A stretch of DNA of 64,000 nucleotides, from contig JAKLKB010000022.1 in assembly GCA_023150835.1 (NCBI GenBank), positions 1 through 64,000 of the forward strand, given 5' to 3'. A program made the translations under genes and the position numbers. The notes under the pieces are model-generated. The model searched no databases. It worked only from the letters and a program-made list of their open reading frames with translations, and was not told the DNA's origin. This stretch comes from Myxococcota bacterium. GTDB taxonomy: Bacteria > Myxococcota_C > UBA6777. Positions 35,602 through 43,584 of the stretch are shown here, one piece after another (position 1 is the first letter of the stretch; the number at the start of each line of letters is the position of its first letter).

Positions 35602-36657
35602 ATGCACCGACACCCCAAGATGCTTTGGTGGATCTGGTTTTTTTTCTGTGGCGTCTCTGTGATGTGTTCGACCTCTGCGCCTTTACGCGCAAACCAAGCC
35701 TCTCTTGAAAGCCTCTATCAAAACGGAAAACGCTTGGTTGTCCAAAAAGAATACAACGAAGCGTTGCGCGTCTTTGGGCGTGTTTTGGTGTTGATGCAAA
35801 AGCAAGAACAGGCACAAACGACGGCCAAACAACGCGAACACTGGCGGCAACAACGTGCGCGCTTGTTGTATGTGATCGGTCGCACCAGCGAATATGCCTC
35901 TTTGTGGGCCGATGCCTACCGCGCTTATCGCGGTAGCGAGTCGCTCAAACCCAGCGACGCCATGCGCAATGCCATCCGCAAGCGCATCCAAGCCCTTCTC
36001 TCCCACATACCCGCCACCCTCACGCTCCACACAGAGCCCGAACAAGCCGAGATCGAATTGATCGATGCCCAAGGTCGGGTCCATCAAGGAAAAAGCCCCC
36101 TCAAACTCACACTCCCCCCCGGCTCCACCACCTTCTCTATCCAACAAAAAGGCTACGAGACCAGAAAACGTCGTCTCTCCCTCGACCCCCTCCAACACAC
36201 GCAACTTTTTCTCGAATTGCTTCCCCTTCAAACAGCGCAACAGTCGAACGCTCCGCCCTCGACTTCGTGGCGTGTTCCTGTCGCGTGGGCCAGCGTCGGG
36301 ATGGGACTCGCTTCTTCCATCGCGAGCATCGCCTTGATCGCCGTCTCTCAACAACAACTCGCGGCCTACGACGCCCAACGCGCCTCCCCGAAAGCCACCG
36401 CCCAATTCGCCCTCGACCCCGAGCGCTTTGTCGATCCGCTGCGCAGCGCACAAAGCACCGAAGCCGCCAGCATCGGAACATTCGCAGGGGCCTGTGTTTT
36501 CTTTGGTCTCGCCGCTGCGCTGCTCTTTTGGTCTCCCCCCAAGCCTCCATCCACCGCCGCATTGCCCTCTCCAACATCCTTCCTTCCCGCCCCCTCGACC
36601 TCTCCAATCGTCGCCACTTCCCCGCCACTCCCGCAACGCCTCTATCGGATCCCTTAA
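35602..36657 (+). CDS. PEGA-domain membrane protein
   Basis: The protein has 351 residues with an N-terminal signal (8-27). Residues 30-135 are helical, like tetratricopeptide repeats (LYQNGKRLVVQKEYNEALRVF). Residues 137-205 form a PEGA domain (ATLTLHTEPEQAEIELIDAQG ... LTLPPGSTTFSIQQKGYETR). Two hydrophobic segments follow near 228-250 and 290-310. Such proteins commonly accompany Ser/Thr kinases in myxobacteria and are thought to bind surface ligands or peptidoglycan. The short gap after the kinase supports a joint role. The stop overlaps the end of the convergent GH1 gene by three bases. Confidence 0.85.
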   Translation: MHRHPKMLWWIWFFFCGVSVMCSTSAPLRANQASLESLYQNGKRLVVQKEYNEALRVFGRVLVLMQKQEQAQTTAKQREHWRQQRARLLYVIGRTSEYASLWADAYRAYRGSESLKPSDAMRNAIRKRIQALLSHIPATLTLHTEPEQAEIELIDAQGRVHQGKSPLKLTLPPGSTTFSIQQKGYETRKRRLSLDPLQHTQLFLELLPLQTAQQSNAPPSTSWRVPVAWASVGMGLASSIASIALIAVSQQQLAAYDAQRASPKATAQFALDPERFVDPLRSAQSTEAASIGTFAGACVFFGLAAALLFWSPPKPPSTAALPSPTSFLPAPSTSPIVATSPPLPQRLYRIP

Positions 36658-38255
36658 AACACCGCTCCCTCCCAATGCTCGGGAGAGATGGCGTTGCCTT
36701 GGATGATCTGGCTGTACAATTCGGCACTCTTTCGGGGAGTCCGTTGGAAGCCGTGTAGATAGTCGATGTGGATCAAGCCAAAGCGAGAAGTAAAACCTTC
36801 GGCCCACTCGAAGTTATCGAGCAGCGACCAATGAAAATATCCGCGTACATCGGCCTTTGCATGATGGATGGCGTTCCAGACTTCGCGCAGATGGGTGACA
36901 AGAAAGTGTTGGCGTTGTGTATCGTCCAAAGACCGACAATCGATCCCATTTTCAAGGACATAGATCGGGCGTTGGTAGCGTTGGTGGGAGGCTTGGAGGA
37001 TGCGATAAAAACCGTGTGGATACAACGCCCAATCAAGATCGCTTTTGCGTTCGTTGGGATCGTGTGGATCGTGCATCAATAGCGAAAATCGTTGCGGTGA
37101 AAAAACGTCGCTTTTTAAGTAGAATCGGCCATAATAGTTGATGCCAACATAGTCCATTTTTCCTGCCAGTCCGGGGATCTTTTGAAACGGCGTTCCCATG
37201 ATCTTGTAAGTGCCTGTATGGATGGCGTCGAGAAAGTCCCAGACAAAGGACTGTTCGGCGATCCGCGCCGCCAAACGGTCGAGAGGTGCGCCGTTTCGGT
37301 AGGGTTCAAAGGCGCGGGTGTGCTTGGCGATCCCGATCTCGATGCTCTTGTTGCGCTTGGCGGCATCGGCCTTGAGGATATCGTAAGCAAGCGTATGGGC
37401 CTCCAAAAGTCGCACCGCAAGACGGGCCACAGCCAACAATCCCCCTTTTCGCTGCTCGTGTGGAGGAAAGACGCCGACAAGATAACTCGTGTACAACCAT
37501 CCCACAGGCTCATTGAGCGTACACCAATGCGCGCAGCGTCCGCCAAAATGCGCGGCCACCCCCCGCACGAAACGGCCAAACTGTTCGAGCGCATCGTTGC
37601 GTTCCCATCCGCGTTTCCCCTGTTTTTCTTCCCAAAACCACGCTGGCGTGGTGAAGTGAAACAGCGTCACCGACGGCTTGATCCCAAGGGCCTCCAGTTT
37701 GTCGAAGATCGCCCCATAATAACGCAGCCCTTCCTCGCTGGCCTCTGTTTGCTCGGCTGTCGGGAAAAGACGCGCCCAACAGATCGAAAAGCGGTAGGCA
37801 TTGTGTTTCATTGCAGCGGCAGTATCGAGGTCTTCGCCAAAGCGTGTATCGTAATCTGTTTTCTTGGCGATCACCTCCGCAGGATAATCCCCAAGCTGAT
37901 GGATATGCCCGGTGTTGTTGGCCTGCGGCGAGTATTTCTCGAAATGTCCCTCGGCGAGAGCGCGCTTTTCAAAGGCCGTCCAGTCGGTGTTTTGCTGGGA
38001 CTCCACTTGTTGCGCAGCGGTCGCTGTCCCCCACAAAAACCCTTCGGGAAACTGATATGGCGGCGCATCCGTAAAAGGCGAAAGATAGTGTGGGTGACGC
38101 AATGCCCCGATCCATCGAAGAAACCACCACACAACCACGCCACCCAAAACCAAGACACCCAACAGATACCACACCCTGCGCCTCCTTGCAGACAACAACG
38201 ACACCTTTTTCGCCAAACTTCTCCACAAGCCACCATTCCCCTCCCCCCCCAACAT
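36654..38255 (-). CDS. Membrane-anchored family 1 glycoside hydrolase
   Basis: The protein has 533 residues from the ATG at 38255, chosen for GGAGAG about 8 bases upstream; the frame extends upstream only through repeats. A membrane anchor lies at residues 28-50 (VWYLLGVLVLGGVVVWWFL). Residues 68-520 are a GH1 barrel: FLWGTATAAQQVE, acid/base Glu249 in TLNEPVG and nucleophile Glu435 in VLENGID. GH1 enzymes hydrolyse beta-glucosides, beta-galactosides or phospho-sugars with retention. The anchored form suggests action on the periplasmic side. The substrate is not predictable from sequence. Confidence 0.92.
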   Translation of the reverse strand: MLGGEGNGGLWRSLAKKVSLLSARRRRVWYLLGVLVLGGVVVWWFLRWIGALRHPHYLSPFTDAPPYQFPEGFLWGTATAAQQVESQQNTDWTAFEKRALAEGHFEKYSPQANNTGHIHQLGDYPAEVIAKKTDYDTRFGEDLDTAAAMKHNAYRFSICWARLFPTAEQTEASEEGLRYYGAIFDKLEALGIKPSVTLFHFTTPAWFWEEKQGKRGWERNDALEQFGRFVRGVAAHFGGRCAHWCTLNEPVGWLYTSYLVGVFPPHEQRKGGLLAVARLAVRLLEAHTLAYDILKADAAKRNKSIEIGIAKHTRAFEPYRNGAPLDRLAARIAEQSFVWDFLDAIHTGTYKIMGTPFQKIPGLAGKMDYVGINYYGRFYLKSDVFSPQRFSLLMHDPHDPNERKSDLDWALYPHGFYRILQASHQRYQRPIYVLENGIDCRSLDDTQRQHFLVTHLREVWNAIHHAKADVRGYFHWSLLDNFEWAEGFTSRFGLIHIDYLHGFQRTPRKSAELYSQIIQGNAISPEHWEGAVF

Positions 38256-38279
38256 CGTGCGGCTCTCCACCGCAGACAG

Positions 38280-38386
38280 CAAGAGCCACCCCACGATCAA
38301 ACACGCGTTGCGCCCAAGCATCGAAACCTTGTGTGACGAGATCGAAACGTACAAGAGCCGCCCCGCGATCAAAAACGCGTTGCGCC
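38280..38386. repeat. Direct repeat of about 35 bp, 72 bp apart
   Basis: The segment starting CAAGAGCCACCCCACGATCA at 38280 recurs at 38352 with four changes. It lies upstream of the GH1 gene and in its extended open frame, which is why the upstream start was rejected. Confidence 0.7.
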
Positions 38387-38451
38387 TGTGACGCATCTCT
38401 TGTATATCTGCCGAGGTTGTGTAGCCTCTTGGTGGAAAACGACCCCGACAC

Positions 38452-38580
38452 GTGGAACCCCGTGTTCGCGCCACTCCAAGCGAGAGAGTCGTTGTGTTGA
38501 AAAACCGTGATCTCTTCGCCGACATCGGGGTCAAGGGGACGGAGTTCCCTTGCGGGGCGTGGTACCTCGCCCCACAAAAC
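38452..38580 (-). repeat. Family A dispersed repeat (inverted)
   Basis: In this orientation it reads CCCCGTGTTCGCGCC, CCAAGCGAGAGAG, GTTGAAAAACCGTGATCTC, GCCGACATCGGGGTCAAGGG and CTTGCGGGGCGTGG, ending near CCCCACAAAAC. Blocks and order match the 43.4 kb copy. Confidence 0.8.
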
Positions 38581-38632
38581 TTATCCAACAAAAACCCCAA
38601 CAACCCCTATCCAAATTCAAAAACATGGAGTG

Positions 38633-39691
38633 ATGGCGCGAATGACATCTTTGGAAGCGATCTTTGATTTTCTGGCGACGGGTCAACCACCGCATCGGGA
38701 CGCGGGGATCTTTGGGGCGACGATCCCGCCCGAAGAGGCGCGGATCCATCTGATCGGCGTGCCTTGGGACGCGACTTCTTCGTATGGCCAAGGCTCCCAT
38801 GCGGCCCCTGCGGCCATCCGCAGCGCAAGCCACCAATTAGACTTGCTCGATCGCGTCTTTGGTCGGGTTTATCGAGCGGGTATCGTGCTGGATGTGTTGC
38901 ACGAGATCGCCGAAAGCAATGCGATCGCACGCACCAAAGCCGACCAAGTCATCGCCTCTTTAGAAGGGGGTGAGTCGCCTGATCCCGATATCCTTGCCCA
39001 AGTCAACGCGCTTTCTGATGACGTTAACCACAAAGTCTACGAAGCCGTCAAAGCCAGCCAAAGCCAAGGCCGATTTGTCGGATTGGTCGGAGGAGAACAC
39101 AGCATCCCCTTTGGTGCGATCAAGCGGATGGCTGAGGTGTATCCGTCTTTTGGCATCTTGCATCTCGACGCTCATCACGATCTGCGCGATGCTTACGAAG
39201 GATTTACACACTCGCACGCTTCGATCTTTTACAACGTGATGCACGACTTCCCACAAGTCGAGCGCCTTGTCTCTGTCGGCATCCGCGACTTCAGCGCCGA
39301 TGAAGCCAAACTTGCCGAAGATTCCAACGGGCGCATCCGCGTTTGGTATGACGAAGACTTGTTTGCACAAAAAGCCGAAGGAACGACGTTTTCGAAGATC
39401 ACGGATCAGATCTTGGCCGCATTGCCCGAGACGATCTACCTCAGCGTCGATATCGATGTCTTGTCCCAAGCCGACTGCCCCAACACGGGAACGCCTGTGC
39501 CGGGTGGTCTGAGCTTTCACGAAGTCGTGTACCTACTCCATCGCCTCGGTCAAAGCGGCCGCAAAGTGATCGGCTTTGATCTCGTCGAAGTCGTCCCGAG
39601 CGAAAACAGCGAATGGGATCTCAACGTCGGAGCGCGCTTGCTTTACAAGCTTTGTGGCGTCTTGGCCCATACCCAAGGGCTTCTGCGCTAG
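38633..39691 (+). CDS. Ureohydrolase (arginase/agmatinase/formiminoglutamase family)
   Basis: The protein has 352 residues. Two ATGs compete: 38633 (GGAG only 2 bases before) and 38642 (GGAG 11 bases before). Manganese motifs of the family are present: GGEHSIPFG (His156), LDAHHDLRD (Asp179, His181, Asp183) and SVDIDVL (Asp273, Asp275). Two signatures deviate: GGEHS has Glu for the usual Asp, and the final motif is DVLSQADCPNTGTPVPGG rather than DPxxxPGTGTP. The protein therefore probably binds two manganese ions and cleaves a guanidino or formimino group, but the substrate is unclear. It is cotranscribed at most with pabB, 54 bp downstream. Confidence 0.87.
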   Translation: MARMTSLEAIFDFLATGQPPHRDAGIFGATIPPEEARIHLIGVPWDATSSYGQGSHAAPAAIRSASHQLDLLDRVFGRVYRAGIVLDVLHEIAESNAIARTKADQVIASLEGGESPDPDILAQVNALSDDVNHKVYEAVKASQSQGRFVGLVGGEHSIPFGAIKRMAEVYPSFGILHLDAHHDLRDAYEGFTHSHASIFYNVMHDFPQVERLVSVGIRDFSADEAKLAEDSNGRIRVWYDEDLFAQKAEGTTFSKITDQILAALPETIYLSVDIDVLSQADCPNTGTPVPGGLSFHEVVYLLHRLGQSGRKVIGFDLVEVVPSENSEWDLNVGARLLYKLCGVLAHTQGLLR

Positions 39692-39745
39692 GCCTTTGCC
39701 AACCTACACTCCTATCGTGTCACACCGACCAAGAGCCTGCGGACG

Positions 39746-41119
39746 ATGTTTTATCAAGCGCTTGCCTATCGAGAGCCTGTGGATTATGTGACGCCTTGGG
39801 CGCAACAGCCTTGGTGTCTGTGGTTGGACTCTGCGCGGAGAGACGATCCACGCGGTCGCTACAGCTTTTTGGCAGTCGATCCTTCGCAAAAGGTGGTGGT
39901 GCGGGGGCGGCGGGTGGAACTCACGGAACAAGGGCAGACCACGATCCAAGAAGGCGATCCATTGGGGATCTTGGAGGCACTTTGGCGCGAGCGCAGCGGC
40001 CCTTGTCATCCACAGATGCCGCCATTTCAAGGCGGTTATGCGGGTTATTTGGGCTACGATCTGGCGCGGACACTCGAACGACTCCCCACGCTGGCAGAAG
40101 ATGATCTTGGCCTTCCTGACGCGATGTTGGGACGCTACGAAAAAGTCTTGGCGTTTGATCATCAAACGCGCAGTTGTTGGGCATTTGCCCGAGATGTCCA
40201 ACAGCTAGAAGAATGGGTCAAGCAGCTTGAATGCGCCGAACCACCGCCCTATCAAGGATCTGCCTTGGTATGGCAGACGCACTTTACCCCCGAGACTTAT
40301 GCCGATGCGGTCGCGCAAGTGATCGCGTATATCTGGGCAGGAGATATCTTCCAAGCCAACCTCTCGCAGCGAATGGAAGCGCGATGGTCCAACGGATGGT
40401 CCGCGTTCGCGCATTATTGCCATCTTCGGCGCGTCAATCCCGCTCCCTTCGCAGCCTACTTCCACACCGAGCGAGTGACGTTGGCGTCTAGCTCGCCCGA
40501 GCGCTTTTTGTGGGTGCAGGATGGCAACGTGGAGACGCGCCCGATCAAAGGGACGCGGCCACGCGCTCTCGACCCACTGCGCGATCAAGAATACCAAAAC
40601 GAACTGCTTTCAAGCGCCAAAGATCGCGCAGAGAACGCCATGATCGTCGATCTGATGCGCAACGATCTCTCGCGTGTCTGCACAGACCACAGCGTCGAAG
40701 TCCCCGAACTGTGCCGCATCGAGTCCTTTTCAACGGTGCATCACCTTGTCTCGACGGTGATCGGGCACCTGCGCTCGGATGCAACGGCATGGAGCTTATT
40801 GCGTGCTTGTTTCCCGGGGGGTTCGATCTCAGGCGCGCCCAAGATCCGTGCAATGGAGATCATCGAAGCCTTGGAACCTACACGACGCGGCCCCTACTGC
40901 GGAAGCATCGGATACATCGGTTGGGACGGTACCTTGGACACCAGCATCACCATCCGCACCCTTGTCTACACAAACCAACGGGTCTATCTGCAAGTCGGCG
41001 GTGGGATCGTCGCCGACTCTATACCCGCCCAAGAATACCAAGAAACCCTCGATAAAGCCCGCGCATTGCTCGATAGTTTCGCCTACGAGATTCCGCGTTC
41101 TGTTCCGTATCGGGATTAG
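39746..41119 (+). CDS. pabB: Aminodeoxychorismate synthase component I
   Basis: The protein has 457 residues. It is an ADC/anthranilate-synthase-type chorismate enzyme: FQANLSQRMEA, SSSPERFL, PIKGTRPR, AENAMIVDLMRNDLSRVC and GGSISGAPKIRAMEII. The Lys268 in PIKGT, where anthranilate synthase has Ala, marks PabB. It turns chorismate plus ammonia into 4-amino-4-deoxychorismate with PabA. pabA and pabC follow, so the whole p-aminobenzoate branch is together. The ribosome site is weak. The 3' end is duplicated beyond the stop (see the repeat entry). Confidence 0.94.
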   Translation: MFYQALAYREPVDYVTPWAQQPWCLWLDSARRDDPRGRYSFLAVDPSQKVVVRGRRVELTEQGQTTIQEGDPLGILEALWRERSGPCHPQMPPFQGGYAGYLGYDLARTLERLPTLAEDDLGLPDAMLGRYEKVLAFDHQTRSCWAFARDVQQLEEWVKQLECAEPPPYQGSALVWQTHFTPETYADAVAQVIAYIWAGDIFQANLSQRMEARWSNGWSAFAHYCHLRRVNPAPFAAYFHTERVTLASSSPERFLWVQDGNVETRPIKGTRPRALDPLRDQEYQNELLSSAKDRAENAMIVDLMRNDLSRVCTDHSVEVPELCRIESFSTVHHLVSTVIGHLRSDATAWSLLRACFPGGSISGAPKIRAMEIIEALEPTRRGPYCGSIGYIGWDGTLDTSITIRTLVYTNQRVYLQVGGGIVADSIPAQEYQETLDKARALLDSFAYEIPRSVPYRD

Positions 41120-41342
41120 AAATCGAGCGATTGGGTTTGTTTTTATGGGGTTTCACCCCACACCCCACAAGGGACCGAAGGCCCCTTGACCCCGTATTGG
41201 CGAAGAGATCACAGGTTTTTCAAACCAGCGGCTATGTCGCTCGAACGGGCGCAAACGCGGTTTTTTTGTTAAGATGTCACACCGCTCGCTCGATTTTCCT
41301 ACAACAGCCGGCGCCTTGCTCGATAGTTTCGCCCACATTCCC
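41061..41342 (+). repeat. pabB 3'-end duplication flanking a family A repeat
   Basis: The end of pabB (GCATTGCTCGATAGTTTCGC at about 41064) recurs at 41311-41330 and continues to ATTCCG in both copies. The family A repeat (41145-41270) sits between them. The stretch also has GAAATCGAGCG near 41121 inverted as CGCTCGATTTTC near 41287. Confidence 0.8.
41145..41270 (+). repeat. Family A dispersed repeat
   Basis: It has the same blocks as the 12.3 and 16.1 kb copies: GGGGTTTCACCCCACACCCC, AAGGGACCGAAGGCCCCTTG, ACCCCGTATTGGCGAAGAGA, TTTTTCAAACCAGCGGC and GGCGCAAACGCGG. Confidence 0.8.
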
Positions 41343-41352
41343 GAGACCACCG

Positions 41353-41970
41353 ATGTTTTTGTTGATCGATAACTATGATTCCTTTGTGTACAATCTTGCG
41401 CGCTATCTCGGGATCCTCGGCAAGACAAGACAAGTCATCCGCAATGATGCCCTTTCGTTGGCCGAGATCGAAGCCCTACAGCCCGAGGCCATCGTGATAT
41501 CACCCGGGCCTTGTTCTCCTGATCAAGCAGGGATCTCGCTCGATATCGTGCGTCACTTTGGGCCGAAGCTCCCGATCCTTGGGGTGTGTTTGGGACACCA
41601 ATGTATCGGGCAAGTCTACGGGGGATCAGTGCTGCGCGCCATCCGCCCGATACACGGTCAAACCAGTCCGATCCAGCACGATCGCCAAGGTCTATTTCTC
41701 GGACTTCCCGAGCCGCTCGAAGTCGCTCGTTATCACTCGTTGATCGTCGTCTGCAAACAAGACTCGCCGCTTGTGGTGACGGCACACACCGAACAAGGCG
41801 AGATCATGGCGCTGCAACATCCCGTGTATCCGTCTTATGGCGTGCAGTTCCACCCTGAGTCCGTACTCACGCCTCACGGTCTTGATATCCTGCGAAACTT
41901 TCTGCGCCTCGCTGAGGCATGGTGGCAAGCCCGACCCACACAAGAGGCCGAACAGACGGAGGCCGCCTGA
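41353..41970 (+). CDS. pabA: Aminodeoxychorismate synthase component II (glutamine amidotransferase)
   Basis: The protein has 205 residues, starting MFLLIDNYDSFVYNLARYLG, the standard PabA/TrpG beginning. The triad is Cys79 (GVCLGHQ), His167 and Glu169 (FHPES). It passes ammonia from glutamine to PabB. The upstream ribosome site is weak. The TGA (41968-41970) overlaps an ATG that opens a 19-codon ORF, itself ending on the pabC start. Confidence 0.94.
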   Translation: MFLLIDNYDSFVYNLARYLGILGKTRQVIRNDALSLAEIEALQPEAIVISPGPCSPDQAGISLDIVRHFGPKLPILGVCLGHQCIGQVYGGSVLRAIRPIHGQTSPIQHDRQGLFLGLPEPLEVARYHSLIVVCKQDSPLVVTAHTEQGEIMALQHPVYPSYGVQFHPESVLTPHGLDILRNFLRLAEAWWQARPTQEAEQTEAA

Positions 41971-42049
41971 TGTGGATGGTGTGGAATGAGCGACCCACAC
42001 AAGAGGCCGAACAGACGGAGGCCGCCTGATGTGGATGGTGTGGAATGGG
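41932..42049 (+). repeat. 59-bp tandem duplication at the pabA/pabC junction
   Basis: The unit at 41932-41990 is repeated at 41991-42049 with only the penultimate base changed. It contains the end of pabA, its stop and the first codons of pabC, so both the stop and the start are doubled. Confidence 0.95.
41970..42029 (+). CDS. 19-residue minicistron between pabA and pabC
   Basis: The duplication leaves an ATG overlapping the pabA stop. The ORF copies the pabC start (MWMVWNE...), shifts into the pabA tail and ends with a TGA that overlaps the pabC ATG. It could keep translational coupling intact. It may also be untranslated or an assembly artefact. Confidence 0.35.
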   Translation: MWMVWNERPTQEAEQTEAA

Positions 42050-42910
42050 CAATTGATCGAGGCGGAGGACGGGGTGATCCCTGCGATGGATCGAGGTGTT
42101 TTGTTGGGAGACGGCGTATTCGATACGTTGTTGGCAGCAAGCGGAGGAGCGGGCGCAGAAGAAAAGCTGCGGGTGATGTGGGGAGAAGCTCATTATGCGC
42201 GTTTGCTCCGTCATACGGGCGAGATCGAGATCGCGTTTCCTTGGTCCGAACAAGAATGGCGAGGATATCTCGAAGCCTTGATCGAGGCGAGCGAAGAAAA
42301 AGGCGGACCGAAGGGGTATTGGGCGATACGGACGACCGTCACGCGGGGGGTGGGACCGCGAGGGATCGGGATCCCTGCGCAAAGTGTGCCGAATGTATGG
42401 ATGACGATCAGCCCGTATGTTGTAAGAAAATCGCCATCTGCGCGGGTGGTCTGTGGTGTGATGCGGCGCAATGAAAGTGCGTTGAGTTCGCGAATCAAGG
42501 CGCTGGGGTTGTTGGATATGGTGTGGTCTGTTGAACAAGCCCGTCGTTTGGGGTACGACGACGTGGTGTTTTGTAATCATGCGGAGAAGTTGACGTGTTG
42601 CAGCACGAGCAATGTTTTTTGGGTGTTTGCGGATCGCATCCAAACGCCTCCGCTGCGGGATGGCGTGATGGATGGCGTCACACGCGCTTGGGCGCTCGGC
42701 AAAATGCAGCAGTGGGGAGTTCCTTGTGTGGAGGACTCTTTGCCGATGGAGGTGGTGAAACAGGCCGTCGCCGCCTTTTCGACAAGCTCGCTGGTGGGGA
42801 TTCGACCGTGGTCTTGCTTGGCATGGAAAGGCCAAGAGTATGCGCTGGAGAGGGCGCATCCTTGGGTCGAACGGTTGCAAACAGCGTGGGACAAAAGCGT
42901 GCTTGTGTAG
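42029..42910 (+). CDS. pabC: Aminodeoxychorismate lyase-like class IV aminotransferase
   Basis: The protein has 293 residues, starting MWMVWNGQLIEAEDGVIPAMDRG. Class IV PLP features: the FDTLLA-type N-terminal motif, Lys in SRIKALGLLDMV (probable PLP lysine), and EKLTCCSTSNVFWV in place of the usual E...SN phosphate loop. Position after pabB-pabA argues for PabC, which converts aminodeoxychorismate to p-aminobenzoate. Branched-chain or D-amino-acid aminotransferase is the alternative, since the fold is shared. The start is on the second copy of the 59-bp duplication. Confidence 0.85.
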   Translation: MWMVWNGQLIEAEDGVIPAMDRGVLLGDGVFDTLLAASGGAGAEEKLRVMWGEAHYARLLRHTGEIEIAFPWSEQEWRGYLEALIEASEEKGGPKGYWAIRTTVTRGVGPRGIGIPAQSVPNVWMTISPYVVRKSPSARVVCGVMRRNESALSSRIKALGLLDMVWSVEQARRLGYDDVVFCNHAEKLTCCSTSNVFWVFADRIQTPPLRDGVMDGVTRAWALGKMQQWGVPCVEDSLPMEVVKQAVAAFSTSSLVGIRPWSCLAWKGQEYALERAHPWVERLQTAWDKSVLV

Positions 42911-42929
42911 AACGCCTCGTTGTTTTGGC

Positions 42930-43036
42930 CAGGTCAAGGCTTCGACAAAAACGCCATCTTCGCGCCAGTTCAAGCGACCGTGTCGTTTGTTTGAAGGACA
43001 GTGATCTTTTCGCTGAATACGGGGTCAAGGGGCGTC
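42930..43036 (-). repeat. Family A dispersed repeat, degenerate
   Basis: A diverged inverted copy: TTCGCGCCAGTTCAAGCGAC, GTTTGAAGGACAGTGATC, TTCGCTGAATACGGGGTCAA and GGGG. It lacks the GC-rich end block. Confidence 0.6.
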
Positions 43037-43106
43037 ATACGAGATCCGCCCATTGATACGAGATCCGCCCGTTGTGTGATCATAACGGTCGGATCTCGTA
43101 TGAGCT
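43037..43106. repeat. Palindromic repeat with CATACGAGATCCG arms
   Basis: TCATACGAGATCCG (about 43039) with a second partial copy TACGAGATCCGCCC at about 43057 faces CGGATCTCGTATGA (about 43090). The same motif occurs at 7.68 kb. It may act as a terminator or be the tip of a mobile repeat. Confidence 0.65.
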
Positions 43107-43112
43107 CTTGGC

Positions 43113-43292
43113 CTAATCGCTTTCAGGCTCGAACATCTCTTTGCTGGCTCCGCAGATAGGGCAGACCCAAGAGTCGGGCAAGTCTTCAAAGGCCGTACCG
43201 GGCGGGATGTCGTAGTTAGGGTCCCCTTCGGCGGGGTCGTAGGTATAACCACAAGGGACACAACGGTAATGCTTTTTTTCGTTCGTATTCAA
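43113..43292 (-). CDS. Rubredoxin
   Basis: The protein has 59 residues if it starts at a TTG (43292), which has GGAG 7 bases upstream; an ATG in the open frame lies 28 codons further up inside a repeat and would add non-rubredoxin sequence. The iron site is complete: CVPCGY (Cys11, Cys14) and CPICGAS (Cys44, Cys47), with the usual YDPAEGDP and PDSWVCP. Rubredoxins carry single electrons, for example to superoxide reductase or oxidases. No partner is next to it. Confidence 0.9.
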   Translation of the reverse strand: MNTNEKKHYRCVPCGYTYDPAEGDPNYDIPPGTAFEDLPDSWVCPICGASKEMFEPESD

Positions 43293-43351
43293 AACATGAC
43301 TCCACAAACCAACAAAACATACATAGAAAGAGAACCAACGCAGCGAACAAA

Positions 43352-43552
43352 AACCCCCATGTTCGCGCCACACCAAGCGGTCGTGCTGTTGAGTTGAAAC
43401 ACTCTCGAACAGCCCGTCAAAACGGGGTCAAGGGGGCTGCGACCCCTTGTGGGGCGTGGGGTGAAACCCCAAAAAACAAGCCGAGAGTGGCGATGGACGA
43501 CTTCACATCGCGGGTCAGGTAGGGGGTGAAACCCCAAAAAACAAACCGAGAG
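43352..43552 (-). repeat. Family A dispersed repeat plus a duplicated end
   Basis: The full copy is about 43352-43475 (CCCCCATGTTCGCGCC, CACCAAGCGGTCG, GGGGTCAAGGGGGCTGCGAC, GGGTGAAACCCC). The last 25 bp (GTGAAACCCCAAAAAACAA and GCCGAGAG) recur at about 43529. Confidence 0.75.
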
Positions 43553-43584
43553 GCATGGCTCCTCAGCCGACGAACAAAACAGAC

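Noticed and set aside
36654-38603. 649-residue form of the GH1 protein
   Set aside because: The extra N-terminus is made of repeat sequence (direct repeat and family A), and a good ribosome site marks 38255.
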